Counted from the stretch's first letter, positions 1-10,768 are shown. The stretch: 64,000 nucleotides of DNA from Flaccisagitta enflata (GCA_965153355.1 OZ231127.1:60450001-60514000), one strand, 5' to 3'. Notes: generated by a model not told the origin, from the letters alone. Numbers and translations are program-made.

Positions 1-84
1 AGAAGTCACTTCGTCCAACCGCCGCTGAAACCAATTTCTCACTTCCGATAAAAGCCGCTCCATCTGAAGCTTGATCATCGATAA
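1..84 (-). CDS. LRR-Roco gene, exon 4 in window (gene continues off left edge)
   Basis: On the minus strand a pyrimidine-rich stretch ending in TTCAG (AG at 86-85) is followed by 28 open codons that reach the window edge. The peptide is an amphipathic helix (LSMIKLQMERLLSEV, then RNWFQRRLDEVTS). Phase 0 matches the phase-0 end of the exon at 908-572. A helical segment is what would follow the G4 region of a Roc domain. The exon is too short to identify on its own. The call rests on phase, acceptor quality and position, and the donor lies outside the window. Confidence 0.55.
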
Positions 85-161
85 CTGAAGGTAAAGAGTG
101 CGAAGTTATACAACTTGCACATCCCTTGTTCTTATTTCTTTCTGCCTGTAAGTGTAAGTAA

Positions 162-162
<1 letters not shown>

Positions 163-238
<76 letters not shown>

Positions 239-421
239 TGTGTGTCCCTGCGTGTTTTTATTTTTAGACTAGGGACTGTATCAGAGGCTTTGTCCATCCG
301 TTCATCTGTCCGTTCATCTATTCGTCCGTCCTTCCATCCGTCTGTCCGTCCGCGTCCCTCCGTCGTCGGCCCCACTCGAGTTGGAAAGTAAGAAAACTCT
401 CATTTTTGATGAATTCAGTGA

Positions 422-500
<79 letters not shown>
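163..500. repeat. Two (GT)n arrays in a Roco intron
   Basis: GT dinucleotide arrays at about 163-245 and 423-500 lie in the intron between 84 and 572. Between them is a GTCC/GTCT-rich stretch (about 290-370) that resembles the core of the HINE-like elements found elsewhere in the window. Long cysteine-valine or histidine-threonine frames here are artefacts of the repeat. Confidence 0.9.
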
Positions 501-504
<4 letters not shown>

Positions 505-571
505 CCTGGGTGGAGCAGAGGTCTGTATGCCCCGTCTGCAACGATATTGTGGCCCCGCGTTACTTGTTCAC

Positions 572-908
572 CTTCGCGTCTTGTTCCACGACATTTTCTC
601 CCCCGATTGCCACAATTTCGAGATGATGATTAGGAAGAACATAGATCGCTTCCATACACCACTTCCCCAGCACCTCGTAGAATTGATACGAATTGTAAGT
701 GGAAAGATCGACGCAAATTGCCGCGACCACTTTTCGTTTCGTTGCGGACACTGCGGAGTCGACAAAAAGGTTGAGAAGACATCCACGGGCCGTTCTAGAG
801 TCTTCGACGTCGAGGAGTTGAAAGCGGACGTAGTCGAACGGACGCCAAGAACGGCGAAACGCAACTGCAGGCATGGTCGACGTGTCTTGTTGTCGGAAGT
901 GATCGTGA
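572..908 (-). CDS. LRR-Roco gene, exon 3: core of Roc GTPase domain
   Basis: The acceptor is a run of CTTTTT units ending in CAG (AG at 910-909), and the donor AAG|GTGAAC ends the exon at 572. The exon opens with one base completing a codon begun by the previous exon and ends in phase 0. The peptide reads through a Roc-like fold: a switch-I-like stretch (DTSTMPAV), then RFQLLDVEDS at the place of the G3 strand (about residue 2026 of the predicted protein), then VAAICVDLSTYNSYQFYEVL, which matches the Roc strand and helix before the G4 motif, then LEIVAIGG. The usual DxxG of G3 and (N/T)KxD of G4 are not evident. That suggests weak or absent GTP hydrolysis, or a misplaced donor. Confidence is moderate to good because phase and family fit agree. 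Confidence 0.72.
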
Positions 909-932
909 CTGAAAAAGAAAAAGAAAAAGAAA

Positions 933-1141
933 TTGATACACGGCTACCCCAGTCGCGTGCGGGTGGGCAGGGGCCGTATTGGAGGTCACTTGATCATTTG
1001 GGCAGGAGCAGTGAGGCCAAATACCGCAAAAACCCAGAAAAAGTAGTGTGACGGACGGACGGACGGATGGACGGACGGACGGATGGTCGGACGGACCGAC
1101 GGACCGACAAAGCGGGGTGCAGAGTCGCGTAGCACGCAACT
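933..1141 (-). mobile_element. HINE/Helentron-like hairpin element in a Roco intron
   Basis: This copy lies in the intron between Roco exons 3 and 2. It has the family layout: a GC-rich tail with GTGGGCAGGGGC, a GGAC/GACC tetranucleotide core (1,050-1,110) and a terminal hairpin AGTCGCGTAGCACGCAACT followed by A-rich DNA. The minus sign refers to my orientation, in which the terminal hairpin is the 5' end. The outer part of the tail is eroded. Confidence 0.7.
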
Positions 1142-1253
1142 AAAAAAGAAAAAAGAAATAAGGAAAAAGGAACAAAAGGAAAAAAAAAAGAAAAAGAACA
1201 TTCAATTTCAAGCTTTAAGTCTTCAAATGAGCAGGCAGATCTGAGTAACGCAC

Positions 1254-4200
1254 CACAATACCGCTGCGAGCGATGATTTCCCAGTTTGTCTACTTCCCAT
1301 CAAAAATACAGTCATTGTGTCGGCAACGGCATCGGCGCGATCTTTGGTCTCCATGGCGTAGCCGAAGACGCCCGAAATACCACGTCGACTGACAAACTCG
1401 GCCGAGGGGGTCTTCAGTGGATTTCCATCGAGCTTGAGGATGCTGAGATTACGCATGCGGTACATGAAGCAAGGTAAAAACTCGATGCGATTGTCGTTGA
1501 GGACGAGCTTCTTGATGGGGGAGTCGTCTCGACACAAAGAGGCCGGAAACACGACAACCCGATTGGCGGACACGTTGAGCACTTGGAGGCGCTTCAAGTC
1601 GAAGCCGATGAAATGTGGTATGGCCGTGATGTTGTTGAAAGCGACATCGAGGAAGCGAAGCTCGACCGCGTTGTTAATTGAGGGAAATCGCGTCAAGTGA
1701 TTGTGACTAAGAACGAGACGTCGAAGTTGACGCAAGGGTTGAAGTTCCGCATCCAACGCGCAATTGGCCGTCGAATCTAAATCATTGTAAGACAGATCCA
1801 AATCTTGAAGAAAGGCGCATCCCGATAAGACCGCATCTAAGCTGACGATAAGATTGTGAGCCGCGTCGAGAGCTATCAAAGCCTCTAGTCGACCGACGGA
1901 CGGACAAAGTCGCTTCAAACGATTCTGTCGGACGTCGAGACGGCGAAGATGCTTTGATGAAGCCGATAAATCCGGTAGACGGTGGAGTTTGTTAAAAGAT
2001 AAATTCAGAGTTGATAAAACTGGGGCAAAGAGACGGTCTCCGACGTCCTGAAGGTTGCTTCGGGAAAGATCCAAATACGTTAATGTATGTAATATATAAG
2101 AAAGCTGACGTCGAGGAGGAATGTATTGAGATTGGCGAGTAAAATGCGAAGATTGAGGAAGATCGTTGTTAAATTGCTGAGCGGATTTATCGTCAATGGC
2201 GAAAGGCACTTTGTGGAGTCCTAATTCACGGAGTTTCGCGGTTTGAAGACAATCGGTGGGTAATCGCAAGACGAGGACGATGATATCGGCGTCTGCAACA
2301 GCTTCAGCGTCATTCTCATGACCATTCGTCAATGGAAGATGACACCGAGTCAGATTCACGTTGACGAGACGCGGCAGATTTTGAATGACGACAAACTTAT
2401 GGACGGAAACAAGTTGAAGGTTAAGAGTTTGAAGCGAAGGCAAATCGGAGATGGTTAATCGTTCTACATGCAATAAATGATGACAATCGAGATGCCGCAA
2501 CGAAGGCGCCTGCGTTACCGACAACTCCGTCAACGGATTATGACTCAAGGTCAATCGCGTCAAACTTCTCGTCAACATCGGATGATCACGTATCTCGAAT
2601 CTCTTCAAGATGTTACTTTCCATGTCGAATTCCCGCAGTCGCGGAAAACGACGACAATCCGGAATATTCTTGAATTGATTGCCGGTGGCTTTGAGCGTGA
2701 CCAAAGATTCCGGCAGAGCTTCCGGCGAGAGACTCATCATTTCGTTGGCGGAAACGTCGAGATGCTGGACGGAAGTGTTGACTAGCGAAGGTATTTGAGT
2801 GAGCGAGTTGACGGAAAGATCGAGTCGACGTAAAAAGTGAAGACTGGAGAGAGAGTTGAGACTCTGGACCGAATTTCGAGAAAGGTTCAAATATTCGAGT
2901 AGACGCAAAGGAGCAAACACCAAGAGGCAGCCTTTGATGCGGTTGGCGGAGAGATCGAGGTATTCAAGACGCGGGAAGCACCTGACGTCGATGAGAGTTT
3001 TCAGTCGATTTCGACGTAGATCCAAATGCCGCAAAGACGTCGGATCGACGACGGCGCAAAAATCGATCACGTTGCGACCGGCTTTAAGTGAGGTCAACCC
3101 GGAATGCCTCGCCAACTCGGCAGGAAGACTTTTGATGCGATTGTCGGAGATGTCTAAAGTTTGGAGAGACGTCGCTCCGCAGATTTGAATCAGATTCGGT
3201 GGGAAATCGTCCAAAAGATTGGAAGACAGAAATAAATGCCTCAGATTGGCCAAAGGTGGATCATTTTGGGAATGTTTTGAGTGACTATCAGGATCAAATT
3301 GCCTCAGTAAATTGACGGAAAGATCGAGAAGCTGCAAACTGACGGGAAGCGCGGGTGTCCGCTTTAGTCGATTTGAAGACAGGTTCAGATCGACGAGATT
3401 GTCCAAAGCAGAGAAGTCCAAATCTTGGCTGACTTGACACAATCGGGATTCGCTCAAAGACAATCGAGTCAAGGACGCCCTCAGAGTATGAAAGGGAGGG
3501 AAGTTTAACAATTGAGGAGTGTTAGACAAGTCGACAGAATGCAGTTTGCTCAAATGATCGCCGCATCCCTTCAGATACTGAAGACGCGTTCGAGAAGCGT
3601 CGAGATGTTCCAACTGTGTCGTCGACTCGAGGTCAAGCTGAAAATCGGGGAAATCTTCGGAAAGCGATAATTCCTTGACCGCGTTATGGCTGAGGGACTC
3701 GTTAGCGTCGTGGAAGAGGTCGACGAGTCTCTCCGAGGATGTTAGCGCGGAAGTATCGATGCTGCAGTAAGTTGTCCCGAGTGAAACGCCGTTTGACGCT
3801 GATATCGGGTTGCTTCGGAGATCGAGTCGATGAAAGCGTCTGTTAGATTCATGTTTTGAAATGGAAGTCAATGTCGTTACAGTCTTTGCATCTTCTGTAG
3901 AGGGCTTTGATGGTGACTGTGCCACATCGTTTGAAGTCATGGAAGACGTTGCATCTTGAGTAAAAACCGCAATCTTCTTCTCCGCGGCGTCGTCAATGTT
4001 TGCGGAAGACGGTAAAGTCTTGATGCGATTGTGTGACAAATCAAGATACTCAACTGACGCCATCTCGTGGAATTTCGGGAAAAACAAAAGACGATTCCAA
4101 CTCAAGTCCAACGAGACGAGTTTTCGGTGAGAAACGAAATCTAGAGGAACAAGCTGCGAGTTTCCGGTTGATGAATTATCGGTGGGATTATTGTCGTCAT

Positions 4201-4597
4201 GTGCCGAAGCAACGTCGTCTTTTTCTCTCGACGACGAAACCTGCCGCACTTCCTCGATGGAACAATGAGAAAATGACGCCCTTCTCAACCCCGATGGAAG
4301 CGGCGGAAGCGTCGTTACACCGGCGTTCCATGCGGCCCGAAACTCTCGAAGCTGATTGGTCGATCGACTCAGGTCCGGGATTCTCGAAAGCCGATTGGCC
4401 GATAGATCGAGTCGACGCAATCGTTTGAGCTGTGATAGGCCTTCTTCTATGAGTTGAGATTCGACAAACGAATTGAAGGAAAGATCGAGAACGAGGATGT
4501 GTGATGGAAGCGTCGACGGAGGAAGCGTGTCGAAGCCGTTGAAGGACAAATCGAGATGCAGCAATGATGACATGCGCGAGAGATGTGGGACCGAACC
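1254..4597 (-). CDS. LRR-Roco gene, exon 2: leucine-rich repeats and GTPase P-loop
   Basis: A single 3.3-kb exon on the minus strand. The acceptor CAG (4600-4598) sits directly against a (CT)n microsatellite, and the donor is TG|GTGCGT at 1253-1252, leaving phase 2. It encodes roughly 40 leucine-rich repeats of the LxxLxLSxNxL type, such as LRRLDLSANRLSRIPDL and LEYLDLSANRIKGCLLV. The last repeat, LSILKLDGNPLKTPS, leads into a linker and the P-loop GSRQTGKS (GxxxxGKS, about residues 1979-1986). An LRR array running straight into a P-loop GTPase is the layout of Roco proteins (LRRK, MFHAS1 and relatives). Its length is well beyond the LRR block of those vertebrate proteins. The role is unknown; family members are signalling scaffolds or GTPases. 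An alternative donor, GCG|GTATTG at 1261, fits the next exon's phase less well. Confidence 0.88.
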
Positions 4598-4598
4598 C

Positions 4599-4600
<2 letters not shown>

Positions 4601-4697
<97 letters not shown>

Positions 4698-4724
4698 CCT
4701 GTCATTCTATTTTCGCATTGTCTA

Positions 4725-4795
<71 letters not shown>

Positions 4796-4845
4796 ACTTT
4801 CTGTCTATCGTTCCTCCGGTCTTCCTATCTTTCTTTCTGTCTTTC
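4601..4845. repeat. (GA)n and (TTTC)n arrays in a Roco intron
   Basis: A pure GA array (about 4,601-4,691) reads as (CT)n on the coding strand and abuts the exon-2 acceptor, so it can serve as its polypyrimidine tract. It is followed by (TTTC)n at about 4,729-4,845. Confidence 0.92.
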
Positions 4846-4904
4846 TATAAAAAGTTAATACCAAGTTGAAGTATGGTGAGTCATTTATCACCTTTTCACA
4901 CCTA

Positions 4905-5055
4905 TTTTTGGTAAAGAATAACAACAGACTGAATGCAACCTGGAATGATTTGTTGCGTGTGGTGACGGCTATGCACAAGTGCGGATGAACGGACTGCACC
5001 GGGACCACACGTCACTGGCTTTCCTTTCCCAGTTGACTTGAACTTGAGCTGTCTT
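4905..5055. mobile_element. Retroposon 3'-end-like fragment with CTTGAA tail
   Basis: About 150 bp ending in CTTTCCCAGTTGACTTGAAC is shared with 48,851-49,015. The second copy ends in several CTTGAA units. A conserved end with a short hairpin and a simple-repeat tail is typical of LINE or SINE 3' ends. The family cannot be named from this alone. Confidence 0.45.
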
Positions 5056-5205
5056 TCGTTTAACCTTTTTTTCTTTCCTTCTTTCTTCATTTTTTCTCTC
5101 TTTATTTCTTTGTTTCCTTCTTCCTTTCTTTCTTTCTTTCAATCTTTCTTTCTTTCAATCTTTCTTTCTTTCTTTCTTTCAATCTTTCTTTCTTTCTTTC
5201 TTTCA

Positions 5206-5257
<52 letters not shown>

Positions 5258-5510
5258 CCCCTCTTTTCTTTTCTCGCTTTTTCCCTTGTTTTTGTTTTTT
5301 TTCCTTTGTTTTAACCTCCGTTTGTTTGAGTTTTCTTGTTTCCTTCTTCCTATTTTTCTATCAATCTGGTTTTTTTTATTTTGTTTCTTTTCTTCAATCT
5401 ATCTTTCTTTCTTTCCTTTCTTCTTTCTGTCTTTTATCGTTTTTTCTTAAACATTTTTTTCGATTTTCCCCTCTTTTTCAAAATTTTCTCTCTTTCTCTT
5501 TCCCGCGAAC
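5056..5510. repeat. TTTC/poly-pyrimidine low-complexity tract
   Basis: Degenerate TTTC tandem repeats with ATC interruptions continue into a T-rich tract inside the intron between Roco exons 1 and 2. Long Phe/Ser/Leu frames here are repeat artefacts. Confidence 0.85.
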
Positions 5511-5580
5511 CTCGTCAGTCAAGTGTAGATTGTTCGGTGCGCGTTCGTCTGTGCTTTGATTTTGCCTTTTTGTCTCTCAC

Positions 5581-6831
5581 CTTGAGCGAATTATGCGCCA
5601 AATCGAGTTTCGTAATTCGATCCAACGTGGCATCGGGTATCATGGATGGAATATCGATGGCCACGATGCCTTGGCGGCTCAAATTCAGATATTGTCCTTG
5701 CAACGCTTCTATCAATTTGTCACAATCTACATCATTTTCATCGTCATCGTCATCAGCTTCATTCTCTCCATTTTCACAATCGTCATCGCCACCATGACTA
5801 TCGCTGTCATATCTTCCACTGTCACCACTATTGTCACCACCACGAACACCATCACCTTCATCGCCATCTTTTATCATCTCCACCTTTTCCTTTTGGTCTG
5901 TCACGAATGGTGGCGCTACGATTGTCACTTTCTTCATGGTCCAAACTGCATCCCCATCCGTTTCATCATCGGTTGTCGCCATCTTAGACATCTCCTCACC
6001 CGTTGTCATCTCCTCACCCGTTGTCATCTCCTCACTCGTCATCTCTTCACCCGTTGTCATCTCTTCACCCGTTGTCATCTCCTCACCCGTTGTCATCTCC
6101 TCACCCGTTGTCATCTCCTCTCTCGTTATCTCTTCACCCGTTGTCATCTCCTCACCCGTTGTCATCTCCTCACCCGTTGTCATCTCCTCACCCATTGTCC
6201 TCTCTTCACCCGTTGTCATCTCTTCACCCGTTGTCATCTCCTCATCCGTTGTCATCTCCTCACCCGTTGTCATCTCCTCACCCGTTGTCATCTCCTCACC
6301 CGTTGTCATCCCCGCATGGCTCTTCACCTGGCTCCGCTTCGTCCTCGTCGTCTCTTTCGTCGTTCTACGCGACTCAACTCGGTTTTGTCGTTTCAATTTC
6401 ACTTTTGCCCGCCGATTTTTAAATCTTTTACTTTCCTCTCTTGCACTGTCTTCAGGTGCGACCGCTAAAACGTCATTAGATAGAGGAGAGGTGATAGAGG
6501 CATTATCCATGGACGTTGTAAGATCGGCTCTTTCTGATAGGCCAATGGATATGAACGTTGTTATGTCACTTTTTACAGATTTTTTGTCCTGCCGGAATGA
6601 ATTTTCTCCATCGTTGTTGTTGTTATTGTAGAATGCTGAGTGCGTCAATAGCTCGGTTTTTAATAATTTTAATGCTGAATCCGTTGTTTCTGACATAGCC
6701 TCTTCCGGTCTCATTGACGCTGACGGCGACGACATTGTTAATTCCGCATTTTCTACCTCTGTTGCTTCTTCTACCTCTTCTTTCTCTCCCTCTACTTCTT
6801 TCTTAGCTTCACCTTCTTTTTCTCGTCTTTT

Positions 6832-6873
<42 letters not shown>

Positions 6874-7473
6874 TTTCGCCTTCTCCTCTTTCAATCCATA
6901 GTTCATTATATCACTATCACCATTCTCCGCATTTATCGGTTTCTCTGAGTGACATAACAAAACGTTGGCATGATCGTTACCTAACCCTCGATTCTCTCTC
7001 AACAATGGCGTCCCTGTGTGATGTGGCAAATGCACCAAATCGTAGTTAGCAAACCTTTTTTTCACTTGGTCACGGTCATTCTTTGCTAGACTTTCTTCTT
7101 TTTCTATTTCTTCTTCTTCATCTTTTGTTTCTTCTTCTCCCTCTCCTATTTTTATTTCTTCCTCTTCTTCTTCTTCTTCTTCTTCTTCTTCTTCTTCTTC
7201 TTCTTCTTTTATTTTTTCTTTTTCTCCTATTTCTTCTTCTTCTTCTTCTTCTTCTTCTTCTTCTTCTTCTTCTTCTTCTTCTTCTTCTCCTTCTTCCCCT
7301 TCTTTTTCTTCTTCTTCTTCTTCATCTCTTTTGTAACAATCTTCGATTCCGATTTGACGTATGTGAGTCAACGGTGCAACTTTCGGCTTGTCAGTGTCAC
7401 ATTTCTCTCCTCCCTCTTTTTTCTGCGTGTCATCTTTGAGTTGATTCTTTTGTTGTCCTTCGCTCTTTCTCAG

Positions 7474-7547
<74 letters not shown>

Positions 7548-8214
7548 GGTTTTCTTCTCCCTCTACCTTTTCTTCTTCTCCCTCTTCTCTTTCTTCTTCT
7601 CCCTCTTCTCTTTCTTCTTCTTCTTCTTCTTCTTCTTCTTCTTCTTCTTCTTCTTCTTCTTCTTCTTCTTCTTTTTCTTCTTCTTCTTCTTCTTCTTCTT
7701 CTTCTTCTTCTGCTTTTTCTATATCACTTCCCTCATGAGGCTGTTGTGGTGCTTCTTCTTCCATATCTATCTCCTCAAGAGACTCTTCTATCGCAGATAA
7801 AGATATATCTTTGGACGCTTTTCTCTTTTCTCTGCCGCTGTTCATCGCTTCCAAAGCCTTAGTCGACGCTGCCTTGGAATCCTGCACGACGGCATCTGGT
7901 TGAGAAGCGGCATTTGCTTTCGCTTCCGCTTCCGCTTCCGCTTCCGAAATCATTCTTCGCTTTCTTTCCGCATTGGAAACCCATTCTTCGGATATTCGAC
8001 CGAAATCGTCGGATATCCGACCAAATTCTTCCGATTCGAATTTACTCGCGGGAAAGTCGGAAAAGTAAGCTCCAGAATCGGATTCGGAACCGTTTCCGAA
8101 ATCCGAGTCGAAATTTTCGTCGAAAGCTTGATCGAATCCAAAGTCATCCGCGGCAGATGCGGGAGCGGAACTACATTCGACCTCCGCCACATCTTCTTCT
8201 CCTTCGCCTTCCAT
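5581..8214 (-). CDS. LRR-Roco gene, exon 1: acidic low-complexity head and first LRRs
   Basis: 878 codons from an ATG at 8214-8212 to the donor CTCAAG|GTGAGAG (exon end 5581), phase 0, matching exon 2. The order is: an acidic Ser/Asp/Phe-rich N-terminus; Ala-Glu repeats (AEAEAEAKA); long Glu runs (from about residue 160); a Gln run from (CAA/TTG)n at 7,475-7,547 (about residues 222-246); further Glu runs; an array of MTTGEE hexapeptides (about residues 634-740); an Asp/Glu/Gly stretch; and finally the first LRR (YLNLSRQGIVAIDIP and RITKLDLAHNSLK), which continues into exon 2. That LRR joining in frame across the intron is the main evidence that this exon belongs to the Roco gene. A possible acceptor (TTTTTCAG, AG at 8233-8232) just upstream means the exon may extend to 8231 and the true start may lie in an earlier exon. 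The head is probably disordered and its function is unknown. Confidence 0.8.
5994..6311 (-). repeat. In-frame 18-bp minisatellite encoding MTTGEE
   Basis: On the plus strand the unit is TCCTCACCCGTTGTCATC, repeated about 17 times with occasional 15-bp units. On the coding strand it reads MTTGEE without frameshift, with variants MTTDEE, RTMGEE and ITREE. Loss or gain of whole codons preserves the frame, as expected if the array is translated. Confidence 0.88.
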
Positions 8215-8231
8215 CAGTCCATGAGTCTTCG
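8214..8231 (-). promoter_or_regulatory. Minimal upstream ORF overlapping the Roco start
   Basis: Immediately upstream of the proposed start the minus strand reads ATGGACTGATGG. A two-codon upstream ORF (ATG GAC TGA, 8222-8214) has a stop that overlaps the main ATG as TGATG. If the main ATG is used, this arrangement could impose termination and reinitiation. It is meaningless if translation begins in an earlier exon. Confidence 0.35.
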
Positions 8232-8673
8232 CTGAAAAATCGAAAAATCAGCTTACATTCCAAAAGGAATCTTTTCGTGATCATAGTTCGTCAAGCCGTC
8301 AAGGCTTGCCACAGTCCGAGAAAATACATTGCGTCACTATCAAATGCGCACCGGACATTGTAAGCAGGCTCCACCACAATGAAAATGTGAATATGAAACT
8401 TGCTTTCCTCGGCGTGGGCTTGTTGTTTGAATTCAAAGAAATGTCTCCTCTGTCATGTAATTCAGAATTAGAATTCCTCCGCCATGTCATGTGATGTGAA
8501 ATGCCTCGGTCAATTCATGTTCTGAATCATAATTGATTAAAAAATAATATTAGACTAAATAGATTTGCTGGCGGCTTGATGAAGAATTGTTTTATTGTTA
8601 TTTAATCATTAGATCTTTTCATTTTTTTTTTCTTGCAAGTTTTGTCATTCGCGTTTACGTTTCTAAAGGGAGG

Positions 8674-8678
<5 letters not shown>

Positions 8679-8759
<81 letters not shown>
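8679..8759. repeat. (GA)n microsatellite
   Basis: An uninterrupted GA array directly preceding a HINE-like element. Confidence 0.95.
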
Positions 8760-8761
<2 letters not shown>

Positions 8762-8766
8762 AAAAA

Positions 8767-8954
8767 CAAGGCCGGATACACGGCTACCGAATTCGCGTGC
8801 GGGTGGGCAGGGGCCATATTTGAGGTCACTAGACCATTTGGACAGGAGCTGTCAGGTCCAAACATAAAAATCATAAAAAAAGTTAAGTGTGACCAACAGA
8901 CCGACCGACCGACCGACCGACAAAGCGGGGTGTAGAGTCGCGTAGCACGCAACT
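8767..8954 (-). mobile_element. HINE/Helentron-like hairpin element, near complete
   Basis: It runs from CAAGGCCGGATACACGGC (a short hairpin GCCG...CGGC) through GTGGGCAGGGGCC and a GACC core (8,890-8,920) to the terminal hairpin AGTCGCGTAGCACGCAACT, then A-rich DNA. No target duplication is evident, as expected for rolling-circle type insertion. Confidence 0.75.
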
Positions 8955-9194
8955 AAAAAGATATAATGATTCTATAAAGATATCAGACGTCAGCGAAGGT
9001 CGTCATTATTTGGCGAGCTTAATGACAATTGACAAAAGAAAGAAAGTTTTGAGTTTTTGTAATTGTACCTAGAAAAATAAGTGTTAGGCTTGGCAGAGGC
9101 CCAAGAGCCGCCCATTCAACAACTCAATGCAAAAAAGAGACAAGGCGTGTATAAAGAAAGTGAATAATTTCTATAAATGACCATTTCACATATT

Positions 9195-9665
9195 AACCTT
9201 GGGGAAATAAAAAATGGCGGAATTTTGAAAACTAATTCTATCTACCTTAAATTGAGAAAAACAAATAAAAATCGGTGATGTTTAGAAAGCTCTTCGAAAG
9301 ATCTTTCATTTGAGTCGTGTCTGGAAACTTTGACTCAAACCGTTTAAAAGTTACAGCTATTTGAATGAGACTACCCCTTTTCTTCTTTGACATCATGTCA
9401 AGAATGATTGCTCAAAAGTGAATATCAAAGAACCATAGAAAAACTTCTCTGATTTTGATGAAATTTGAACTGGACGCAATATATACCTTCATCTAACAGC
9501 TCCTAAAAAATTATCCAAATCGGACAATTTTTTCTTCCAGACACGATTCAAATGAAAGATCTTTCGAAGAGCTTTCCAGGCATCACCCATTTTAACCTAT
9601 GTTTATTACGTTGAGGTTCAGAAGAAAGGTTTTAAAAATCCGCCATTTTTTATTTCCCCAAGGTT
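9195..9665. mobile_element. Foldback element with about 120-bp inverted arms
   Basis: The left arm starts AACCTTGGGGAAATAAAAAA and the right arm ends with its reverse complement. The inner arm motif GAAAGATCTTTCATTTGA is mirrored near 9,550. There is no ORF. This is a palindromic non-autonomous DNA element of unknown superfamily. Confidence 0.75.
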
Positions 9666-10066
9666 AGTCCCGTGCACGTGACTCTGCAACCCGCTATGTC
9701 CGTCGACCGTCGGATGGTCGGTCGGTAACTTTTTCGGCGTTTACGAGCCGTTTTTGCATCACTGCTCCTGCCCAAAATTCTTGAATAGCCTTTTTTTCAC
9801 TGCACTGACTATCCCAAGTTTACCTACACTCAGGAAACGGAAGTTCATGGATGATCCTCTCAAGTGTGTTTCATGATGCATTATGCACATATAAACTGGC
9901 AAGACAGTAAATATTAGCAATGAAATGAAAAAACAAGAGGTTATTGTGGCATTTGTTGCGTTCTACTTTCAATTTTTGTACTACATCAAAGGAACATTAC
10001 ATTACATTACATTACATTACTTTCAAATTTTGAACTAAATCAAAGTAACGTTACTTTTTTGTGGAA
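9666..10066. other. Gene-free stretch with an eroded HINE-like end and ATTAC repeats
   Basis: A hairpin-like end (AGTCCCGTGCACGTGACT) at 9,665-9,682 with a short GTCG core marks a truncated HINE-like copy. A short ATTAC tandem repeat lies at about 9,990-10,020. I see no coding signal. Confidence 0.5.
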
Positions 10067-10170
10067 AACTAGGAGTGGTGTCCGTATTAACCAGTCAGTG
10101 AGGGTTCACAAGGCCCTCTTTGAATAATTTCAGTTTGGGTATAGTAAGGGATATTGTTCCACCTATCATA
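10067..10170 (+). repeat. Dispersed repeat (ACTAGGAGTG family), copy 1
   Basis: About 100 bp running from ACTAGGAGTGGTG through CAGTTTGGGTATAG to GGATATTGTTCCACCTATCA. Further copies lie at 41,064-41,160 and, split by an insertion, at 11,155-11,775. Confidence 0.6.
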
Positions 10171-10335
10171 GCTCTTACTCGGGTGCACGGAACTCCGCTG
10201 TCTTTCTGTCTGTCAGTCAGCCTGTCGCTCACTTTTTGTTTTGTTTTTTGGTTGTTTTTTTTTTTTATTTGCATTCTCGGGTGTTTTTAGCATCACTGCA
10301 ACTGCCTGAGTGTAAAGTGCTTAGTATGCCTTTTT

Positions 10336-10598
10336 AGTTGCGGGTATGTAACTCTACAAGAGGCCGTCCATCCGTCGGTCCGTCTATGAGAGCGACTTGA
10401 AAAGTGGGACAATGAGCATTTTAGACATTTTTGTGTATGTGTCTGTGTCGGAAGGAGGGTTGGGTGGGGCGTTGGGTGTGGATGGGGGTTGGCTGCTCCT
10501 GCCCACCCGTCCGCAACGATTTGTGACCCCGCGTCACTTGTTCACCACTGCGCCTGCCCATTCGCTCGCGACCTGGGTAGCCGTGCATCCCGTTTTGT
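10336..10598 (+). mobile_element. HINE/Helentron-like element, longer variant
   Basis: Starts AGTTGCGGGTATGTAACT (hairpin) and continues with GTCC repeats, a GTTGGGTGGGGCG segment and GCCCACCCGTCCGCAACG. It ends near GTAGCCGTGCATCCCG and TTGT. The subterminal CGCAAC pairs with the GTTGCG of the terminal hairpin. Confidence 0.65.
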
Positions 10599-10727
10599 TT
10601 TCTAGATAGTATGATAGTATGATGCATTCGTTAGAAAATTTCGGCGTCTTATTCCAAAGGAAAACAAACTTGTGGATCAACATTCCTTCCTGAAGAACTA
10701 CGAGGTTAAAAAAAAGGAAATGGAAGT

Positions 10728-10729
<2 letters not shown>

Positions 10730-10768
<39 letters not shown>

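Noticed and set aside
106-541. Cys-Val or His-Thr repeat ORFs on both strands
   Set aside because: They are translations of (GT)n arrays, with the same length in several frames and no flanking coding signal.
5593-6631. Long plus-strand ORFs opposite the Roco exon
   Set aside because: They are shadows of the MTTGEE minisatellite. The minus strand ends in a true LRR that joins in phase to the next exon.
8214-9000. An additional upstream coding exon of the Roco gene
   Set aside because: An acceptor-like TTTTTCAG sits at 8,232, but I could not find an upstream exon with a matching phase and sensible peptide.
10397-10609. Gly-rich 70-residue ORF
   Set aside because: It is contained in a HINE-like element, and the same sequence recurs in non-coding copies.
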